DNA from: Pararhizobium sp. A13
Lineage (GTDB): Bacteria; Pseudomonadota; Alphaproteobacteria; Rhizobiales; Rhizobiaceae
NCBI RefSeq assembly: GCF_040126305.1
Contig: NZ_CP149510.1
Span: 783,001 to 847,000 of the forward strand
Reading direction: 5' to 3'
DNA length: 64,000 nt
The notes under the pieces are model-generated. The model worked only from the letters and a program-made list of their open reading frames with translations. It did not search any database and was not told the origin of the DNA. The position numbers and the translations under genes are program-made. Shown in pieces: positions 8,377 to 17,808 of this stretch; positions within the stretch are counted from its first letter, which is position 1, and each line of letters opens with the position of its first letter.

Positions 8377-9153
8377 TCATTCATAAAGGCATTTGATATA
8401 TTCGCCCGATCGGCCGGCGCGGCGCTCGATCAGCGAGGCGAGCCGCCGCAGGCCGCGGCCGGGCTTGCCGGCATTGCGCTCGATCGGATTGGGAAGCGCG
8501 ACCGCCAGAAGAGCAGCCTGGCGACGCGTGAGCTTGGCGGCCGAAACGCCGAAATGGTGCCGGGCGGCGGCTTCCGCACCGTAGATTCCCGGCCCCCATT
8601 CCGCGACATTCAGGTAAAGCTCCATCATCCGCCGCTTGCTCCAGACGAAATCGGCCACCAGCGCCAGGGGTAGCTCCATGCCCTTGCGGAGGAAGGAACG
8701 GCCGTTCCAGAGAAACAGGTTCTTGGCCGTCTGCATCGGGATCGTCGAGGCGCCGCGGGTGGATTCGCCTTCCAGCGCATCGTTGACGACGCCGCGCATC
8801 TGCACCCAGTCGACGCCGTCGTGAATACAGAATTGGCCGTCTTCCGACATCATCACCGACTGCACGAGATTGGGCGAAATATTGTCGAACGAGACCCATT
8901 GGCGATCATAGCCGCGCAGAAGCACGAGATCGCGCAACATCAGCGTCGAAATCGGATGAATGAAACTCGGTACATAGAGGATGATCAGGATATAGGGGAG
9001 CACGAGGATGCCGAACATGGCCATTGCGATGCGCCGCCAGCGCTGACGCAGAACATCCCGCCACCCTCGCGAACGGCTGGAAGACACGTCCTCCTCCTCT
9101 TCCCGAGTCTCCGGTACGATGTCCACCCCTGAAGCGCCCGCCTGATAATCCAT
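8377..9153 (-). CDS. mtgA: Monofunctional biosynthetic peptidoglycan transglycosylase
   Basis: A GT51 glycosyltransferase that polymerises lipid II into glycan strands at the outer face of the inner membrane. The 258 residues include one membrane anchor (about residues 40-62, [18 protein letters not shown]). The GT51 core follows: [17 protein letters not shown] (catalytic Glu), [38 protein letters not shown] and [14 protein letters not shown]. The open frame extends upstream to 9630, but that part lies antisense to ispA and is not protein-like. ATG 9153 fits the expected length. It diverges from ispA. Confidence 0.93.
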   Translation of the reverse strand: MDYQAGASGVDIVPETREEEEDVSSSRSRGWRDVLRQRWRRIAMAMFGILVLPYILIILYVPSFIHPISTLMLRDLVLLRGYDRQWVSFDNISPNLVQSVMMSEDGQFCIHDGVDWVQMRGVVNDALEGESTRGASTIPMQTAKNLFLWNGRSFLRKGMELPLALVADFVWSKRRMMELYLNVAEWGPGIYGAEAAARHHFGVSAAKLTRRQAALLAVALPNPIERNAGKPGRGLRRLASLIERRAGRSGEYIKCLYE

Positions 9154-9285
9154 AAAATTCTCATAGAGCAAGAACGGGCAAAATTGAACGGTTTTCTCGG
9201 CTTTGCACTGCAAGCCGCGCCGACGCCTGCCGATATGGTAAAATCCCGTTGCCAGCGGCCTTACAGTCATGCCAAAGAGCGCCGC

Positions 9286-10200
9286 ATGAGCGAAAACTCC
9301 GCATCCTTCAAAATCCGCCTGAAGAACAATGCTGCAGAGGTCGAGGCCTGTCTGGCCAGTATTCTCACCGACACGGCACAACCGGATGAAATCGCCCGGC
9401 CGGAACCGCTGCTGGCGGCCATGCGCCACGGCGTGCTGAACGGCGGCAAGCGCCTGCGCCCGTTCCTGGTGATGGAAAGCGCCGCCCTTCTCGGGGGCGA
9501 TCCGGAGGCCGCCTTGCGCGTCGGCACGGCATTGGAATGTGTCCACAGCTATTCGCTCGTTCATGACGATCTTCCGGCCATGGACGACGACGACCTCCGC
9601 CGTGGCCAGCCGACCGTGCACATCGCGCACGGTGAGGCGAATGCGATCCTTGCCGGCGACAGCCTGCTGACACTCGCCTTCGATATCATCGCCGCACCGG
9701 AAACACGGCTCCCCGACCGGCAGAAGACCGAGCTGGTCCTCGCATTGGCGCGCGCCTCGGGCGTCGGCGGCATGGCCGGCGGCCAGGCCCTCGACCTGGC
9801 GGCGGAAGGCTGCGCGCTCGACGAGACAGGCATCACGACGCTACAGGCGATGAAGACCGGCGCACTGATCCGCTTTGCCTGCGAGGCCGGCGCCATCATA
9901 GCCGGTAGCTCCGATGCCGATCGACGGCTGATGCGGCAATACGGCGAAAAGATCGGGCTCGCGTTCCAGCTGGCCGACGACCTACTCGACCTGACGGCCG
10001 ACGCGGAGACGATGGGAAAGGCGACCGGCAAGGACGCCGCCCGCGGCAAGGGCACGCTTGTTGCCCTGCATGGGAAGGACTGGAGCGAGGCCCAGCTCGC
10101 CCGGCTGGTGCAGGAGGCTGCCGCACTGCTTGAACCATTCGGTGAGCGTGCGGACATTCTCAACGAAACGGCCCGTTTCGTCGCCAATCGCAGGAGCTGA
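9286..10200 (+). CDS. ispA: Polyprenyl synthetase (farnesyl diphosphate synthase type)
   Basis: Condenses isopentenyl diphosphate with allylic diphosphates to make farnesyl (possibly geranylgeranyl) diphosphate for undecaprenyl, quinone and hopanoid synthesis. The 304 residues carry the first Asp-rich motif in [15 protein letters not shown] and the second in FQLADDLLD, plus [10 protein letters not shown] and the GGQALDL block. ATG 9286 is preferred over 9184 because the extra 34 residues are absent from the family pattern and overlap the mtgA promoter side. hisC follows after 3 bp, so the two are cotranscribed. Confidence 0.92.
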   Translation: MSENSASFKIRLKNNAAEVEACLASILTDTAQPDEIARPEPLLAAMRHGVLNGGKRLRPFLVMESAALLGGDPEAALRVGTALECVHSYSLVHDDLPAMDDDDLRRGQPTVHIAHGEANAILAGDSLLTLAFDIIAAPETRLPDRQKTELVLALARASGVGGMAGGQALDLAAEGCALDETGITTLQAMKTGALIRFACEAGAIIAGSSDADRRLMRQYGEKIGLAFQLADDLLDLTADAETMGKATGKDAARGKGTLVALHGKDWSEAQLARLVQEAAALLEPFGERADILNETARFVANRRS

Positions 10201-10203
10201 CTG

Positions 10204-11259
10204 ATGAGCAAGTTCTGGTCGCCGATTGTCGGCACGCTGAAGCCCTATACGGCAGGCGAGCAGCCGCGCATCGCAAACATGGTCAAGCTCAACACCAACG
10301 AAAACCCCTATGGTCCGTCGCCCAGGGCGATCGCCGCCATGCAGGCGGCCGTGGCCGATACGCTGAAGCTCTATCCGGACCCGAGCGCGCGTGCGCTGCG
10401 CGAAGCGATCGCCAGGGAATACGGCGTTTCGCCGGACGAAGTCTTTGTCGGCAACGGTTCCGACGAGGTCCTGGCACATGCCTTCGTGGCGCTTCTCAAG
10501 CACGAGAAGCCGCTGCTCTATCCCGACATTACCTACAGTTTCTACCCGACCTATTGCCGCCTGTTCGGCATCGAGGCCGTGGAAGTCCCGCTGAACGACG
10601 ATTTCTGTATCGACTTCGGCGACTATGACCGGCCCTGCGGCGCGATCATCCTGCCGAATCCGAATGCGCCCACCGGCATCGGCCTGCCGCTGTCGGCGAT
10701 CGGGACCCTTCTTGCAGCGCATCCCGAGCAGCCGGTCGTGATCGACGAAGCCTATATCGACTTCGGCGGCGAGAGTGCGATCCCTCTCACCCGGAAATAC
10801 GACAATCTGCTGGTCGTCCACACCTTGTCCAAGTCGCGCTCGCTGGCGGGCCTGCGCGTCGGCTATGCCATCGGCCAGCGGCCACTGATCGATGCGCTGG
10901 AGCGCGTGAAGGACAGTTTCAACTCCTATCCGCTGGACCGCATCGCACAGGCTGGCGCCACCGCCGCCATAGAAGACACCGCATGGTTCGACGAAACACG
11001 CCATGCCGTCATCGCCTCGCGCGACCGCATCTCCGGTGCACTGCGCCAGCGGGGCTTCGAGGTGCTCCCTTCGCAAGCCAACTTCGTGTTTGCCCGTCAC
11101 CCGGACCACAGCGGCGAGGCACTGGCAAAGGGCCTGCGCGCGCGGGCGGTGCTCGTGCGCCACTTCGCCAAGCCGCGTATTTCCGATTTCCTGCGCATCA
11201 CGATCGGCACGCCGGAGCAGTGCGACGCACTCATTGCGGCACTGGAAGACATTCTCTGA
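10204..11259 (+). CDS. hisC: Histidinol-phosphate aminotransferase
   Basis: A PLP-dependent fold-type I aminotransferase making L-histidinol phosphate from imidazole-acetol phosphate; rhizobial paralogues may also act on aromatic amino acids. The 351 residues are normal. Motifs: [13 protein letters not shown] at the N-terminus, [34 protein letters not shown], and the PLP Lys in [16 protein letters not shown], with FLRITIG near the C-terminus. It lies 3 bp after ispA. Rhizobia usually carry several hisC copies, so this need not be the main histidine enzyme. Confidence 0.93.
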   Translation: MSKFWSPIVGTLKPYTAGEQPRIANMVKLNTNENPYGPSPRAIAAMQAAVADTLKLYPDPSARALREAIAREYGVSPDEVFVGNGSDEVLAHAFVALLKHEKPLLYPDITYSFYPTYCRLFGIEAVEVPLNDDFCIDFGDYDRPCGAIILPNPNAPTGIGLPLSAIGTLLAAHPEQPVVIDEAYIDFGGESAIPLTRKYDNLLVVHTLSKSRSLAGLRVGYAIGQRPLIDALERVKDSFNSYPLDRIAQAGATAAIEDTAWFDETRHAVIASRDRISGALRQRGFEVLPSQANFVFARHPDHSGEALAKGLRARAVLVRHFAKPRISDFLRITIGTPEQCDALIAALEDIL

Positions 11260-11305
11260 GGGCTTTCGTTCGGGCGGTTCAGGTCGTTTCAACCTCTGCA
11301 ACCCG

Positions 11306-11475
11306 ATGTCCGACATCCTGCCCTGCCTGTCGCAACTCGTCGTCGCCTGGACCGCCTACCTGATCGCCAACGCCTCGCCCGGCCCGGCTATCCGCCATCA
11401 TCGCGACTCTGTCAGCCAGGGTCGCAAGGGGGCTCGTCGCTGGCCTTCGGATGGGCAGCGGCAGGGAATATTGTC
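11306..11475 (+). pseudogene. Decayed remnant of a LysE-family exporter gene
   Basis: ATG 11306 opens a frame whose first ~28 residues (VVAWTAYLIANASPGPA) closely match the N-terminus of the intact LysE-family gene 75 bp downstream (MVAWGAYIIATASPGPA). Homology then jumps between frames: SVSQGRK reads in the first frame, and GGSSLAFGWAAGN continues in another, matching HGRNAGLALAFGVLTG of the intact copy. After about 11475 the similarity ends. This is best read as an old tandem duplicate truncated after the first membrane segment and broken by frameshifts. Confidence 0.75.
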
Positions 11476-11550
11476 ACCACAACAAAATGCCTGTTTCGCT
11501 GAAAAAAGGAACGGGCATAGTGGCGGTGAAAAACCAACCGGAAATCGCTT

Positions 11551-12189
11551 ATGTCTTCCCTCATGCCCTACTTGCCACAACTCATGGTCGCCTGGGGCGC
11601 ATACATCATCGCCACGGCTTCACCCGGACCGGCGATCGTTTCCATCATTTCCACCGCGATCAGCCATGGCCGCAATGCCGGTCTTGCGCTCGCCTTCGGC
11701 GTTCTGACAGGGTCCTATACTTGGGCGATGCTGGCGGCAGCCGGGCTCTCTGCGCTGATCAGAACCTATGGGAATGCCTTGTTCGTCCTGAAAATCGCGG
11801 GCGGGCTCTATTTGCTCTGGCTGGCCTTCAAGGCTTTGAAGGCTGCGATGCGGAAGGAAGCCGACAGCATACTTCTGCTGGAGAAGCAGTCACCCTCGCT
11901 GCGCCGCCTCTACCTCAAGGGCCTCGGCATTCACCTGACGAACCCGAAGGCGATCTTTTCCTGGCTCACGCTGGTTTCGCTCGGCACACCGCAGGACGCG
12001 CCGCATGTCATGCCCGTCCTGATCGGCGGATGCATGGTGCTCGGCGTCGTCATCTTCGTGGGCTTTGCGCTGCTGTTTTCCATCGAACCGGTGCACCGCG
12101 GCTACAGGAAGGCGCGCCGCGGGATCGAAGCGGCCATGGCCGGCTTCTTTGCCTTTGCGGGATTCAAGCTTCTGACGGCACGGCTGTAG
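11551..12189 (+). CDS. LysE/RhtB family amino acid exporter
   Basis: A 212-residue inner-membrane protein with about six helices, expected to export amino acids or derivatives. Family marks are the N-terminal ASPGPAIVSIIS motif, HGRNAGLALAFGVLTGS, the FVLKIAGGLYLLWLAFKAL helix, and the GLGIHLTNPKAIFSW motif before the fourth helix. Substrate cannot be told from sequence. The stop is 1 bp from the stop of convergent ispG. A decayed duplicate lies just upstream. Confidence 0.92.
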   Translation: MSSLMPYLPQLMVAWGAYIIATASPGPAIVSIISTAISHGRNAGLALAFGVLTGSYTWAMLAAAGLSALIRTYGNALFVLKIAGGLYLLWLAFKALKAAMRKEADSILLLEKQSPSLRRLYLKGLGIHLTNPKAIFSWLTLVSLGTPQDAPHVMPVLIGGCMVLGVVIFVGFALLFSIEPVHRGYRKARRGIEAAMAGFFAFAGFKLLTARL

Positions 12190-12190
12190 C

Positions 12191-13444
12191 CTACTCGGCC
12201 GCCGCCTGGCCCCGGCCGAAGCGCTTCTCGATATAGTCGGCGACGAGCGCTTCGAAATCGCCGGCGATATTGGTGCCGCGGATCGTCATCGCCTTCTTGC
12301 CGTCGATATAGACCGGGGCTGCCGGAAGCTCGCCGGTGCCGGGCAGCGAGATGCCGATATCGGCATGTTTGCTTTCGCCCGGGCCGTTGACGATGCAGCC
12401 CATGACCGCGACCTTCAGGCCTTCGACGCCCGGATATTTCTCGCGCCAGACCGGCATGTTGCGGCGGATATCGTCCTCGATCTTTCGGGCAAGTTCCTGG
12501 AACACCGTCGAGGTCGTCCGGCCACAGCCGGGACAGGCGGCAACGACCGGGATGAACTGCCGGAAGCCCATGACCTGCAACAGTTCCTGCGCCACCTGCA
12601 CCTCGCGGGTGCGGTCGCCGCCGGGCTCGGGGGTGAGCGAAATGCGGATCGTATCGCCGATCCCCTGCTGCATCAGGATGCCGAGCGAGGCGGCAGACGC
12701 AACGATGCCCTTGGACCCCATGCCGGCTTCGGTGAGGCCGAGATGCAGCGCATGGTCGGAACGTGTCGCCAGCATCGCATAGACGGCGATCAGGTCCTGC
12801 ACGTTCGAGACCTTGGCCGAGAGGATGATGCGGTTGCGCGGCAGGCCGATTTCTTCCGCCAGTTCCGCCGAGATCAGCGCCGACTGGACGATGGTTTCGC
12901 GCATGACTTGGCTGGCGGTGAGCGGAAATCCCTTGGCCTGGTTGTCGTCCATCATCCGCGTCAGCAGTTCCTGATCAAGCGAGCCCCAGTTGACGCCGAT
13001 GCGCACCGGCTTGTTGAATTCGATGGCGCGTTCGATGATGGCGGCGAACTGCTTGTCCTTCTTGTCCTTGAAACCGACATTGCCGGGATTGATGCGGTAT
13101 TTCGCCAGCGCCTCGGCGCAAGCCGGATGGTCGGCGAGCAGCTTGTGGCCGATATAATGGAAATCGCCGATCAGCGGCACGTCAAGACCGAGGCGCTCGA
13201 GCCGCTCGCGGATCTTCGGCACGGCGGCAGCGCTTTCGTCACGGTCGACGGTGATGCGCACCAGTTCGGAGCCGGCACGATGCAGCGCCGCGACCTGCGC
13301 AACGGTGGCGTCGACGTCGGCCGTGTCGGTATTGGTCATCGACTGCACGATGACGGGTGCAGCTCCCCCGACGATCACTCCACCGACATCGACGGCAACG
13401 GAGGCGCGGCGCGGCTGCGGATCAAAATCGAAGGCGGAAGACAT
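12191..13444 (-). CDS. ispG: 4-hydroxy-3-methylbut-2-enyl diphosphate synthase (flavodoxin/ferredoxin)
   Basis: An iron-sulfur enzyme of the MEP isoprenoid pathway converting ME-cPP to HMBPP. The 417 residues match the family. Features: [17 protein letters not shown] and [10 protein letters not shown] at the N-terminal TIM-barrel end, [29 protein letters not shown], and the 4Fe-4S ligands in CPGCGRTTS plus the later Cys in [20 protein letters not shown] with its Glu ligand. It stands alone between the LysE gene (convergent, 1 bp gap) and the MFS gene, and complements ispA upstream in isoprenoid supply. Confidence 0.96.
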   Translation of the reverse strand: MSSAFDFDPQPRRASVAVDVGGVIVGGAAPVIVQSMTNTDTADVDATVAQVAALHRAGSELVRITVDRDESAAAVPKIRERLERLGLDVPLIGDFHYIGHKLLADHPACAEALAKYRINPGNVGFKDKKDKQFAAIIERAIEFNKPVRIGVNWGSLDQELLTRMMDDNQAKGFPLTASQVMRETIVQSALISAELAEEIGLPRNRIILSAKVSNVQDLIAVYAMLATRSDHALHLGLTEAGMGSKGIVASAASLGILMQQGIGDTIRISLTPEPGGDRTREVQVAQELLQVMGFRQFIPVVAACPGCGRTTSTVFQELARKIEDDIRRNMPVWREKYPGVEGLKVAVMGCIVNGPGESKHADIGISLPGTGELPAAPVYIDGKKAMTIRGTNIAGDFEALVADYIEKRFGRGQAAAE

Positions 13445-13565
13445 GAAAGCCCCTTGAACATGCTGTTGCGGCTACTTTTCCTCAGGTGGATGAGGAAAGC
13501 CGCCTTGTCAACGGCAACATCATGGATTGACGGCGAATTGATGACCGCGAGGCCGCACGTTGACC

Positions 13566-14759
13566 TCAGTCGTGCCCCTTCGGATCGGCGTGAACCGCAT
13601 GATGCGACAAGAGAAGCACCACGATGAACAAGGCCGGAATGCAGGTGAAGATGATCGAAAAACCGGTGTGCTCGGCGATGAAGCCGATCAGCGACGGGGC
13701 AAACAGCATGCCGGAATAGCCCATGAAGGTGGCGACCGACAGCCCGATGCCCGGCGCCAGGCCCGGCATGTTGCCGGCGGCGGAAAAGGCGATCGGCACC
13801 ATGTTGGAAATGCCGACGCCAGCCAGCGCAAAGCCGAAAATGGCCAGCGGCGCATTCGGCGCAAGACCGGCAAGGACGAGGCCGACCAGCGCCGCCAGCG
13901 TGCAGACGCGCAGCGTCGTCACGCCGCCGAAGCGGTCGCGCACGTGGTCACCGGCAAAGCGCATGATCGCCATGGTCGCCGAAAAGGCGGCAAAGCCGAA
14001 GCCGGACAGGGCGACCGAGGCACCGAGTTCGTTGCGCAGGTAAAGCGCGCCCCAATCCAGCACGCTTCCCTCCGGCACCATCGAGAACAGCGCCACGAGA
14101 CCGACCAGCCAGGGCAGCGGCGTCATCGGCAGGCGCAGTTTCTCCTTGGCCACATCGGGATGCGGCCGGTCGTGGAGAATCATCGGCCAGGCGACGGCGA
14201 GCACCACAAGGCAGAACAGCGTGACGAGAATCGCGTGCGGCAGCACGCCAAATTGCGCCATGATGACACCGCCACTTGCCGATCCGATGAGACCGCCAAG
14301 GCTCCAATAGGCGTGGCAGGACGACATGATTGCCCGGCGCATCGACTTCTCGACTTCGACCGCATTGGCATTCATCGCCACATCCATGGCGCCGACGAAG
14401 CCGCCGAGCAGGAACATGCCGATCACCGCCGTCCAGACATTCGGCAGCAGCGTCAGGAGCAGGAGAAGCGGCGACAGGATGATAGCCGTGACCTTCACCA
14501 CCTTCTGCGAGCCGAGCCGGGCAATGAAGCCGCCGGCGATCGGCATCAGTACCAGCGAACCGATGCCGAAAGCGAGAATCAGCAAGCCAAGCACGCTCTC
14601 GCCGATGCCCAGCCGCTCCTTGAATTCCGGAATCTTCGGCGCCCAGCTGCCGGTGACGAAACCGTTCATCAGAAACAGCAGCGACACGGCCAGGCGGGTT
14701 TTCGGCATATAGCCTGACCGAACGGCGGCCTGCGGCTGGAGGAGGTTGCGTTGATCCAT
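13566..14759 (-). CDS. MFS transporter (YbjJ-like)
   Basis: A 397-residue major facilitator with about 12 membrane helices. The first half has FLMNGFVTGSWAPKIPEFKERL after helix 1, typical of the YbjJ/FucP-side subgroup, and GGFIARLGSQKVVK as the loop 2-3 motif. The second half has RFAGDHVRDRFGG, the repeat of that motif, and ends in a short His-rich cytoplasmic tail. ATG 14759 follows AGGAAAA. Substrate unknown. It could form a unit with the VOC and DeoR genes upstream on the same strand (gap 24 bp to the VOC stop). Confidence 0.88.
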   Translation of the reverse strand: MDQRNLLQPQAAVRSGYMPKTRLAVSLLFLMNGFVTGSWAPKIPEFKERLGIGESVLGLLILAFGIGSLVLMPIAGGFIARLGSQKVVKVTAIILSPLLLLLTLLPNVWTAVIGMFLLGGFVGAMDVAMNANAVEVEKSMRRAIMSSCHAYWSLGGLIGSASGGVIMAQFGVLPHAILVTLFCLVVLAVAWPMILHDRPHPDVAKEKLRLPMTPLPWLVGLVALFSMVPEGSVLDWGALYLRNELGASVALSGFGFAAFSATMAIMRFAGDHVRDRFGGVTTLRVCTLAALVGLVLAGLAPNAPLAIFGFALAGVGISNMVPIAFSAAGNMPGLAPGIGLSVATFMGYSGMLFAPSLIGFIAEHTGFSIIFTCIPALFIVVLLLSHHAVHADPKGHD

Positions 14760-14783
14760 GGTCTTTTCCTGTCGTGTCCGGAC

Positions 14784-15164
14784 TCAAACCGTGATTTCAA
14801 TGAGATTGCCGTCGGGGTCCCTGAGGACCGCCTCGTAGAAGCCATCACCCGTCATGCGGGCGGGAGAGATGAGAATTCCTGAAGCCGCCGCCTGCGCCGC
14901 CATTGCATCCACCGCCTCGCGGCTGCCGAGCGACAGGGCGAGATGGGCGTAGCCCTGCCGTTCTTCCAGCACCTCTCGCGCGATCCAGGGCCCCTGCATC
15001 ACCTCGATCGAGGGGCCGTCCTTCAGCGTCAGGAAGCGCGAGCAAAAGCCGGGGCGGCGGGCGCTCTTGTAGAGATCACCCACGACCGCGCCAAACGTCT
15101 CGGCCCAGAAACGGCAGAGGCCATCGAGGTCGGCGGTCCAAAGAGCGATATGCGCGATCCTCAT
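14784..15164 (-). CDS. VOC (glyoxalase/bleomycin resistance fold) family protein
   Basis: A 126-residue single-domain vicinal-oxygen-chelate protein: MRIAHIALWTADLDGLCRFWAETFG opens the first beta-alpha-beta-beta-beta module with a metal-type His. YAHLALSLGSREAVDAM opens the second with another His, and AVLRDPDGNLIEI ends with the Glu ligand. Its reaction is not predictable. ATG 15164 overlaps the stop of the DeoR gene by 4 bases (ATGA), so the two are translationally coupled; a longer frame upstream lies inside the DeoR gene and is discounted. Confidence 0.87.
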   Translation of the reverse strand: MRIAHIALWTADLDGLCRFWAETFGAVVGDLYKSARRPGFCSRFLTLKDGPSIEVMQGPWIAREVLEERQGYAHLALSLGSREAVDAMAAQAAASGILISPARMTGDGFYEAVLRDPDGNLIEITV

Positions 15165-15994
15165 GCCTTGGCCTTTCGCGCGTGTGCGATGGCGATCCCG
15201 GCCTCTTCGTAGCAACGGACAGCGGCCGCCGGCGCATCATGCTCGACGACAAGTGCCGAGCAGCGACGTGCGGCGATGACCCGATGCGGCGCCGAGGTCC
15301 CGAATTTGTCGTTGGTGATTGCCGCCAGCACAGATGCGCTGCTCAGCGCCACAAGCCGCTTGAACTCGGCATCCTCGTATTCGAAGACGGTCAGTCCGGC
15401 GTCGATATCGGCGCCACAGGCGCCGAGAATGCAGAGATCGGGTCGCAGCGTCTCGATGTCGCGCTGCGCCCTGGCGCCGATCGCGGCGCCCACACGCCTG
15501 TCGATCTTGCCGCCGATGACAATCAGATCGATCCCGGGCTTGTCCATCAGCGCGGCGGCAATCAACGGCGTGTTCGTTACCGCCGTCAGCTCCAGATCGC
15601 TCGGAAGAGCCTCTGCGATCGCTAGATTGGTCGAACCAGCATCGAAGAAGACCGTCATTCCCGGTTTGATGAAGGCAAGGGCGGCAGCGGCAAGTGCTGC
15701 CTTGCGCTCGGGCGCCTCGCCGACACGCTGGGCAAGGGTCGTGCTGCCGGGCGAGACCGGCAGCGCGCCGCCATAGACTCGCTCGCAAAGCCCTGCGGCA
15801 GCAAGCTCACGCAGATCGCGGCGAATCGTATCCTCGGAGACGTTGAATTCCTGCGCGAGATCGACAGCCAGCACCCGGCCGGACGCCCGCAGGCGGTCCT
15901 GGATCAGCCGTTGACGTTGTTGAAGAAGCAGTTCTGCCTGCATGGGTTCGGCCACATCGTGCATAATTACGGATAAATCGGCACAAACAGGCAT
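15161..15994 (-). CDS. DeoR/GlpR family transcriptional regulator
   Basis: An N-terminal winged HTH of the DeoR type (RQRLIQDRLRASGRVLAVDL then FNVSEDTIRRDLRELAAAG) is followed by a phosphosugar-binding sensor domain with MTVFFDAGSTNLAIAEAL, TAVTNTPLIAAAL, LIVIGGKI and LGACGADIDAGLTVFEYEDAEFKR, about 277 residues in all. ATG 15994 is chosen for GAAGAG about 8 bases upstream; ATG 15943 gives a shorter family-like N-terminus but has no ribosome site. It probably controls the downstream VOC (and perhaps MFS) genes and/or the divergent ABC operon. The inducer would be a sugar phosphate by family rule. Confidence 0.87.
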   Translation of the reverse strand: MPVCADLSVIMHDVAEPMQAELLLQQRQRLIQDRLRASGRVLAVDLAQEFNVSEDTIRRDLRELAAAGLCERVYGGALPVSPGSTTLAQRVGEAPERKAALAAAALAFIKPGMTVFFDAGSTNLAIAEALPSDLELTAVTNTPLIAAALMDKPGIDLIVIGGKIDRRVGAAIGARAQRDIETLRPDLCILGACGADIDAGLTVFEYEDAEFKRLVALSSASVLAAITNDKFGTSAPHRVIAARRCSALVVEHDAPAAAVRCYEEAGIAIAHARKAKA

Positions 15995-16087
15995 ACACAC
16001 ACGCTCTTCGGAATTCAACCGATTTGTATGATTTCTGCAAAAATGTGCCGCGAAAACCGGCAAGCCGCCTTGAATTTGAGCGATCGG

Positions 16088-16101
16088 CGCCAATTTTGGC
16101 G
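16088..16101. promoter_or_regulatory. Palindrome in the DeoR/ABC divergent promoter
   Basis: CGCCAA and TTGGCG form a perfect dyad with a TT spacer in the gap between divergent starts. Candidate operator, by position only. Confidence 0.35.
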
Positions 16102-16142
16102 TGGGAACGGCCGGAATTGGAGAAAAACCTTCGCTGTTGCGC

Positions 16143-16164
16143 CGCACAATTGAAGTTTTGTGCG
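16143..16164. promoter_or_regulatory. Second palindrome in the DeoR/ABC divergent promoter
   Basis: CGCACAA and TTGTGCG form a perfect 7-bp dyad with an 8-base spacer, about 75 bp upstream of the ABC binding-protein start. Candidate operator for the neighbouring DeoR protein; unproven. Confidence 0.4.
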
Positions 16165-16239
16165 CTGTGGACGGCGGGACCATATGCGATTGTCCTCTCA
16201 CACCGGCGACGGGCCGGATAGAAAGATGGAAAAAGCACA

Positions 16240-17016
16240 ATGAAATGGGTTCACACACTTCTCGCCGCCGCCGCCATCGCGCAGCTGGTTTCGATCGCTC
16301 CGGCCTTTGCCGGCGAAAACCTCGAGGCCGTCAAGTCGGCCGGGGCGCTGAAGATCGGCACGGAAGGCACCTACGCACCCTTCACCTATCACGACGAAAG
16401 CGGCAAGCTCGTCGGCTTCGACGTCGAGATCGGTGAAGCCGTCGCCAACAAGCTGGGCGTCAAGGCAGAGTTCCTCGAAGGCAAGTGGGACGGGCTGATC
16501 GCCGGCCTCGATGCCAATCGCTACGACACCGTCATTAACCAGGTCGGCATCACCGAGGAGCGCAAGAAGAAGTACGATTTCTCCGAGCCTTACATCGCCT
16601 CCAAGGCCGTTCTGATCGTCAAGGCCGAGAATGAGGAGATCAAGGATTTCCCGGACCTCACGGGCAAGAAGGCCGCGCAGTCGCTGACAAGCAACTTCGG
16701 CAAGCTGGCTGAGGCCTCCGGCGCCGAACTCGTCGGCACCGATGGCTTCGATCAGTCGATCCAGCTTGTCCTGACCGGCCGCGCCGATGCGACGATCAAC
16801 GACAGCCTGTCCTTCCTCGATTTCAAGAAGCACAAGCCGGATGCGCCGGTGAAGATCGCCGCCGAGCAGGCGAATGCCGACTATTCCGGCATCATCATCC
16901 GCAAGGGCGAGCCGGAGCTTCTGGACGCGATCAACAAGGCGCTGGCCGAGATCAAGGCGGACGGCACCTATGACGCGATTTCAAAAAAGTATTTCGGCGC
17001 CGACGTTTCGAAGTAA
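16240..17016 (+). CDS. Amino acid (cystine-type) ABC transporter substrate-binding protein
   Basis: A 258-residue periplasmic family-3 solute-binding protein. A Sec signal peptide (residues 1-24, cleavage after APAFA) leads into KIGTEGTYAPFTY, KLVGFDVEIGEAVANKLG, KWDGLIAGLDANRYDTVINQVGI and ERKKKYDFSEPY. The ending is ALAEIKADGTYDAISKKYFGADVSK. The pattern, including KWDGLIAGLD and the KKYDFS block, is closest to the FliY/TcyJ cystine-binding group, so cystine or a related sulfur amino acid is the likely ligand. It is first in a three-gene operon with permease and ATPase, and divergent from the DeoR gene. Confidence 0.9.
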   Translation: MKWVHTLLAAAAIAQLVSIAPAFAGENLEAVKSAGALKIGTEGTYAPFTYHDESGKLVGFDVEIGEAVANKLGVKAEFLEGKWDGLIAGLDANRYDTVINQVGITEERKKKYDFSEPYIASKAVLIVKAENEEIKDFPDLTGKKAAQSLTSNFGKLAEASGAELVGTDGFDQSIQLVLTGRADATINDSLSFLDFKKHKPDAPVKIAAEQANADYSGIIIRKGEPELLDAINKALAEIKADGTYDAISKKYFGADVSK

Positions 17017-17072
17017 TCCCGGTCGCGGCGTGACCGCACTGGTTTCGCCGCGTGCCTCACTCCAGTATAAGG

Positions 17073-17107
17073 CATGATCCGTTCCGGAGGCTCCGGGGCG
17101 GATCATG
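17073..17107 (+). promoter_or_regulatory. Perfect nested hairpin between binding protein and permease
   Basis: CATGATCCG pairs with CGGATCATG, enclosing CCGGAG paired with CTCCGG around a single G. It lies 56 bp after the binding-protein stop and 20 bp before the permease start. Intercistronic hairpins at this place in ABC operons usually protect the upstream mRNA 3' end, giving more binding protein than permease. Confidence 0.7.
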
Positions 17108-17127
17108 TCGTTTGAAAGGCCCTGTCC

Positions 17128-17808
17128 GTGCCCTCCTGGCTCCAACTCATGCTCGATTCGCTCCTGCCGCTTTTGCGGGCCGGACTGATCTTCACCATTC
17201 CGCTGACGCTCTTGTCCTTCGGTCTTGGCCTGGCGCTTGGGCTTCTGACGGCGATTACCCGTCTCTTCGGGGCCAAACCGCTCGTTGCCGTGGCGCGGTT
17301 CTATGTCTGGGTCATTCGCGGCACGCCGCTTCTCGTACAGCTTTTCGTCATCTTCTACGGCCTGCCGAGCCTCGGCATCCTGCTTGACGCCTTTCCCGCC
17401 GCGCTGATTGGCTTCACGCTCAACATCGGCGCCTATACCTCCGAAATCATTCGCGCCGTCATTTCGTCGGTGCCACGCGGCCAGTGGGAAGCAGCCTATT
17501 CGATCGGCATGAGCTGGGGCCAGGCAATGCGCCGCACCATCCTGCCGCAGGCGACCCGCGTTGCCGTGCCGCCGCTGTCCAACACCTTCATTTCGCTGGT
17601 GAAGGACACCTCGCTTGCCGCCGCCATCACCGTGCCAGAACTCTTCCAGACGGCGCAGCGCATCGTTGCCACGACCTACGAGCCGCTGATCCTCTATATC
17701 GAGGCGGCGCTGATCTACCTGGCGCTCAGCTCCGTTCTCTCCGCCCTGCAGGTGCGTCTGGAAAACCGCTTTGCCCGCTATGGCGGCTTCCTGGAGGCGC
17801 GCGCATGA
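17128..17808 (+). CDS. Amino acid ABC transporter permease (cystine type)
   Basis: A 226-residue His/Glu/Gln/Arg-type permease with about five membrane helices. The loop GTPLLVQLFVIFYGLPSLGI and the EAA loop QWEAAYSIGMSWGQAMRRTILPQATRVAVPPL that contacts the ATPase are clear, as is the VKDTSLAAAI motif. I use GTG 17128, which lies shortly after AAAGG; no better ATG precedes the first helix. Its stop overlaps the ATPase start (ATGA). Confidence 0.9.
   Translation: MPSWLQLMLDSLLPLLRAGLIFTIPLTLLSFGLGLALGLLTAITRLFGAKPLVAVARFYVWVIRGTPLLVQLFVIFYGLPSLGILLDAFPAALIGFTLNIGAYTSEIIRAVISSVPRGQWEAAYSIGMSWGQAMRRTILPQATRVAVPPLSNTFISLVKDTSLAAAITVPELFQTAQRIVATTYEPLILYIEAALIYLALSSVLSALQVRLENRFARYGGFLEARA

Noticed and set aside
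9154..9630. N-terminal extension of mtgA
   Set aside because: The frame stays open but overlaps ispA in antisense and adds 159 residues not found in this family before the membrane anchor.
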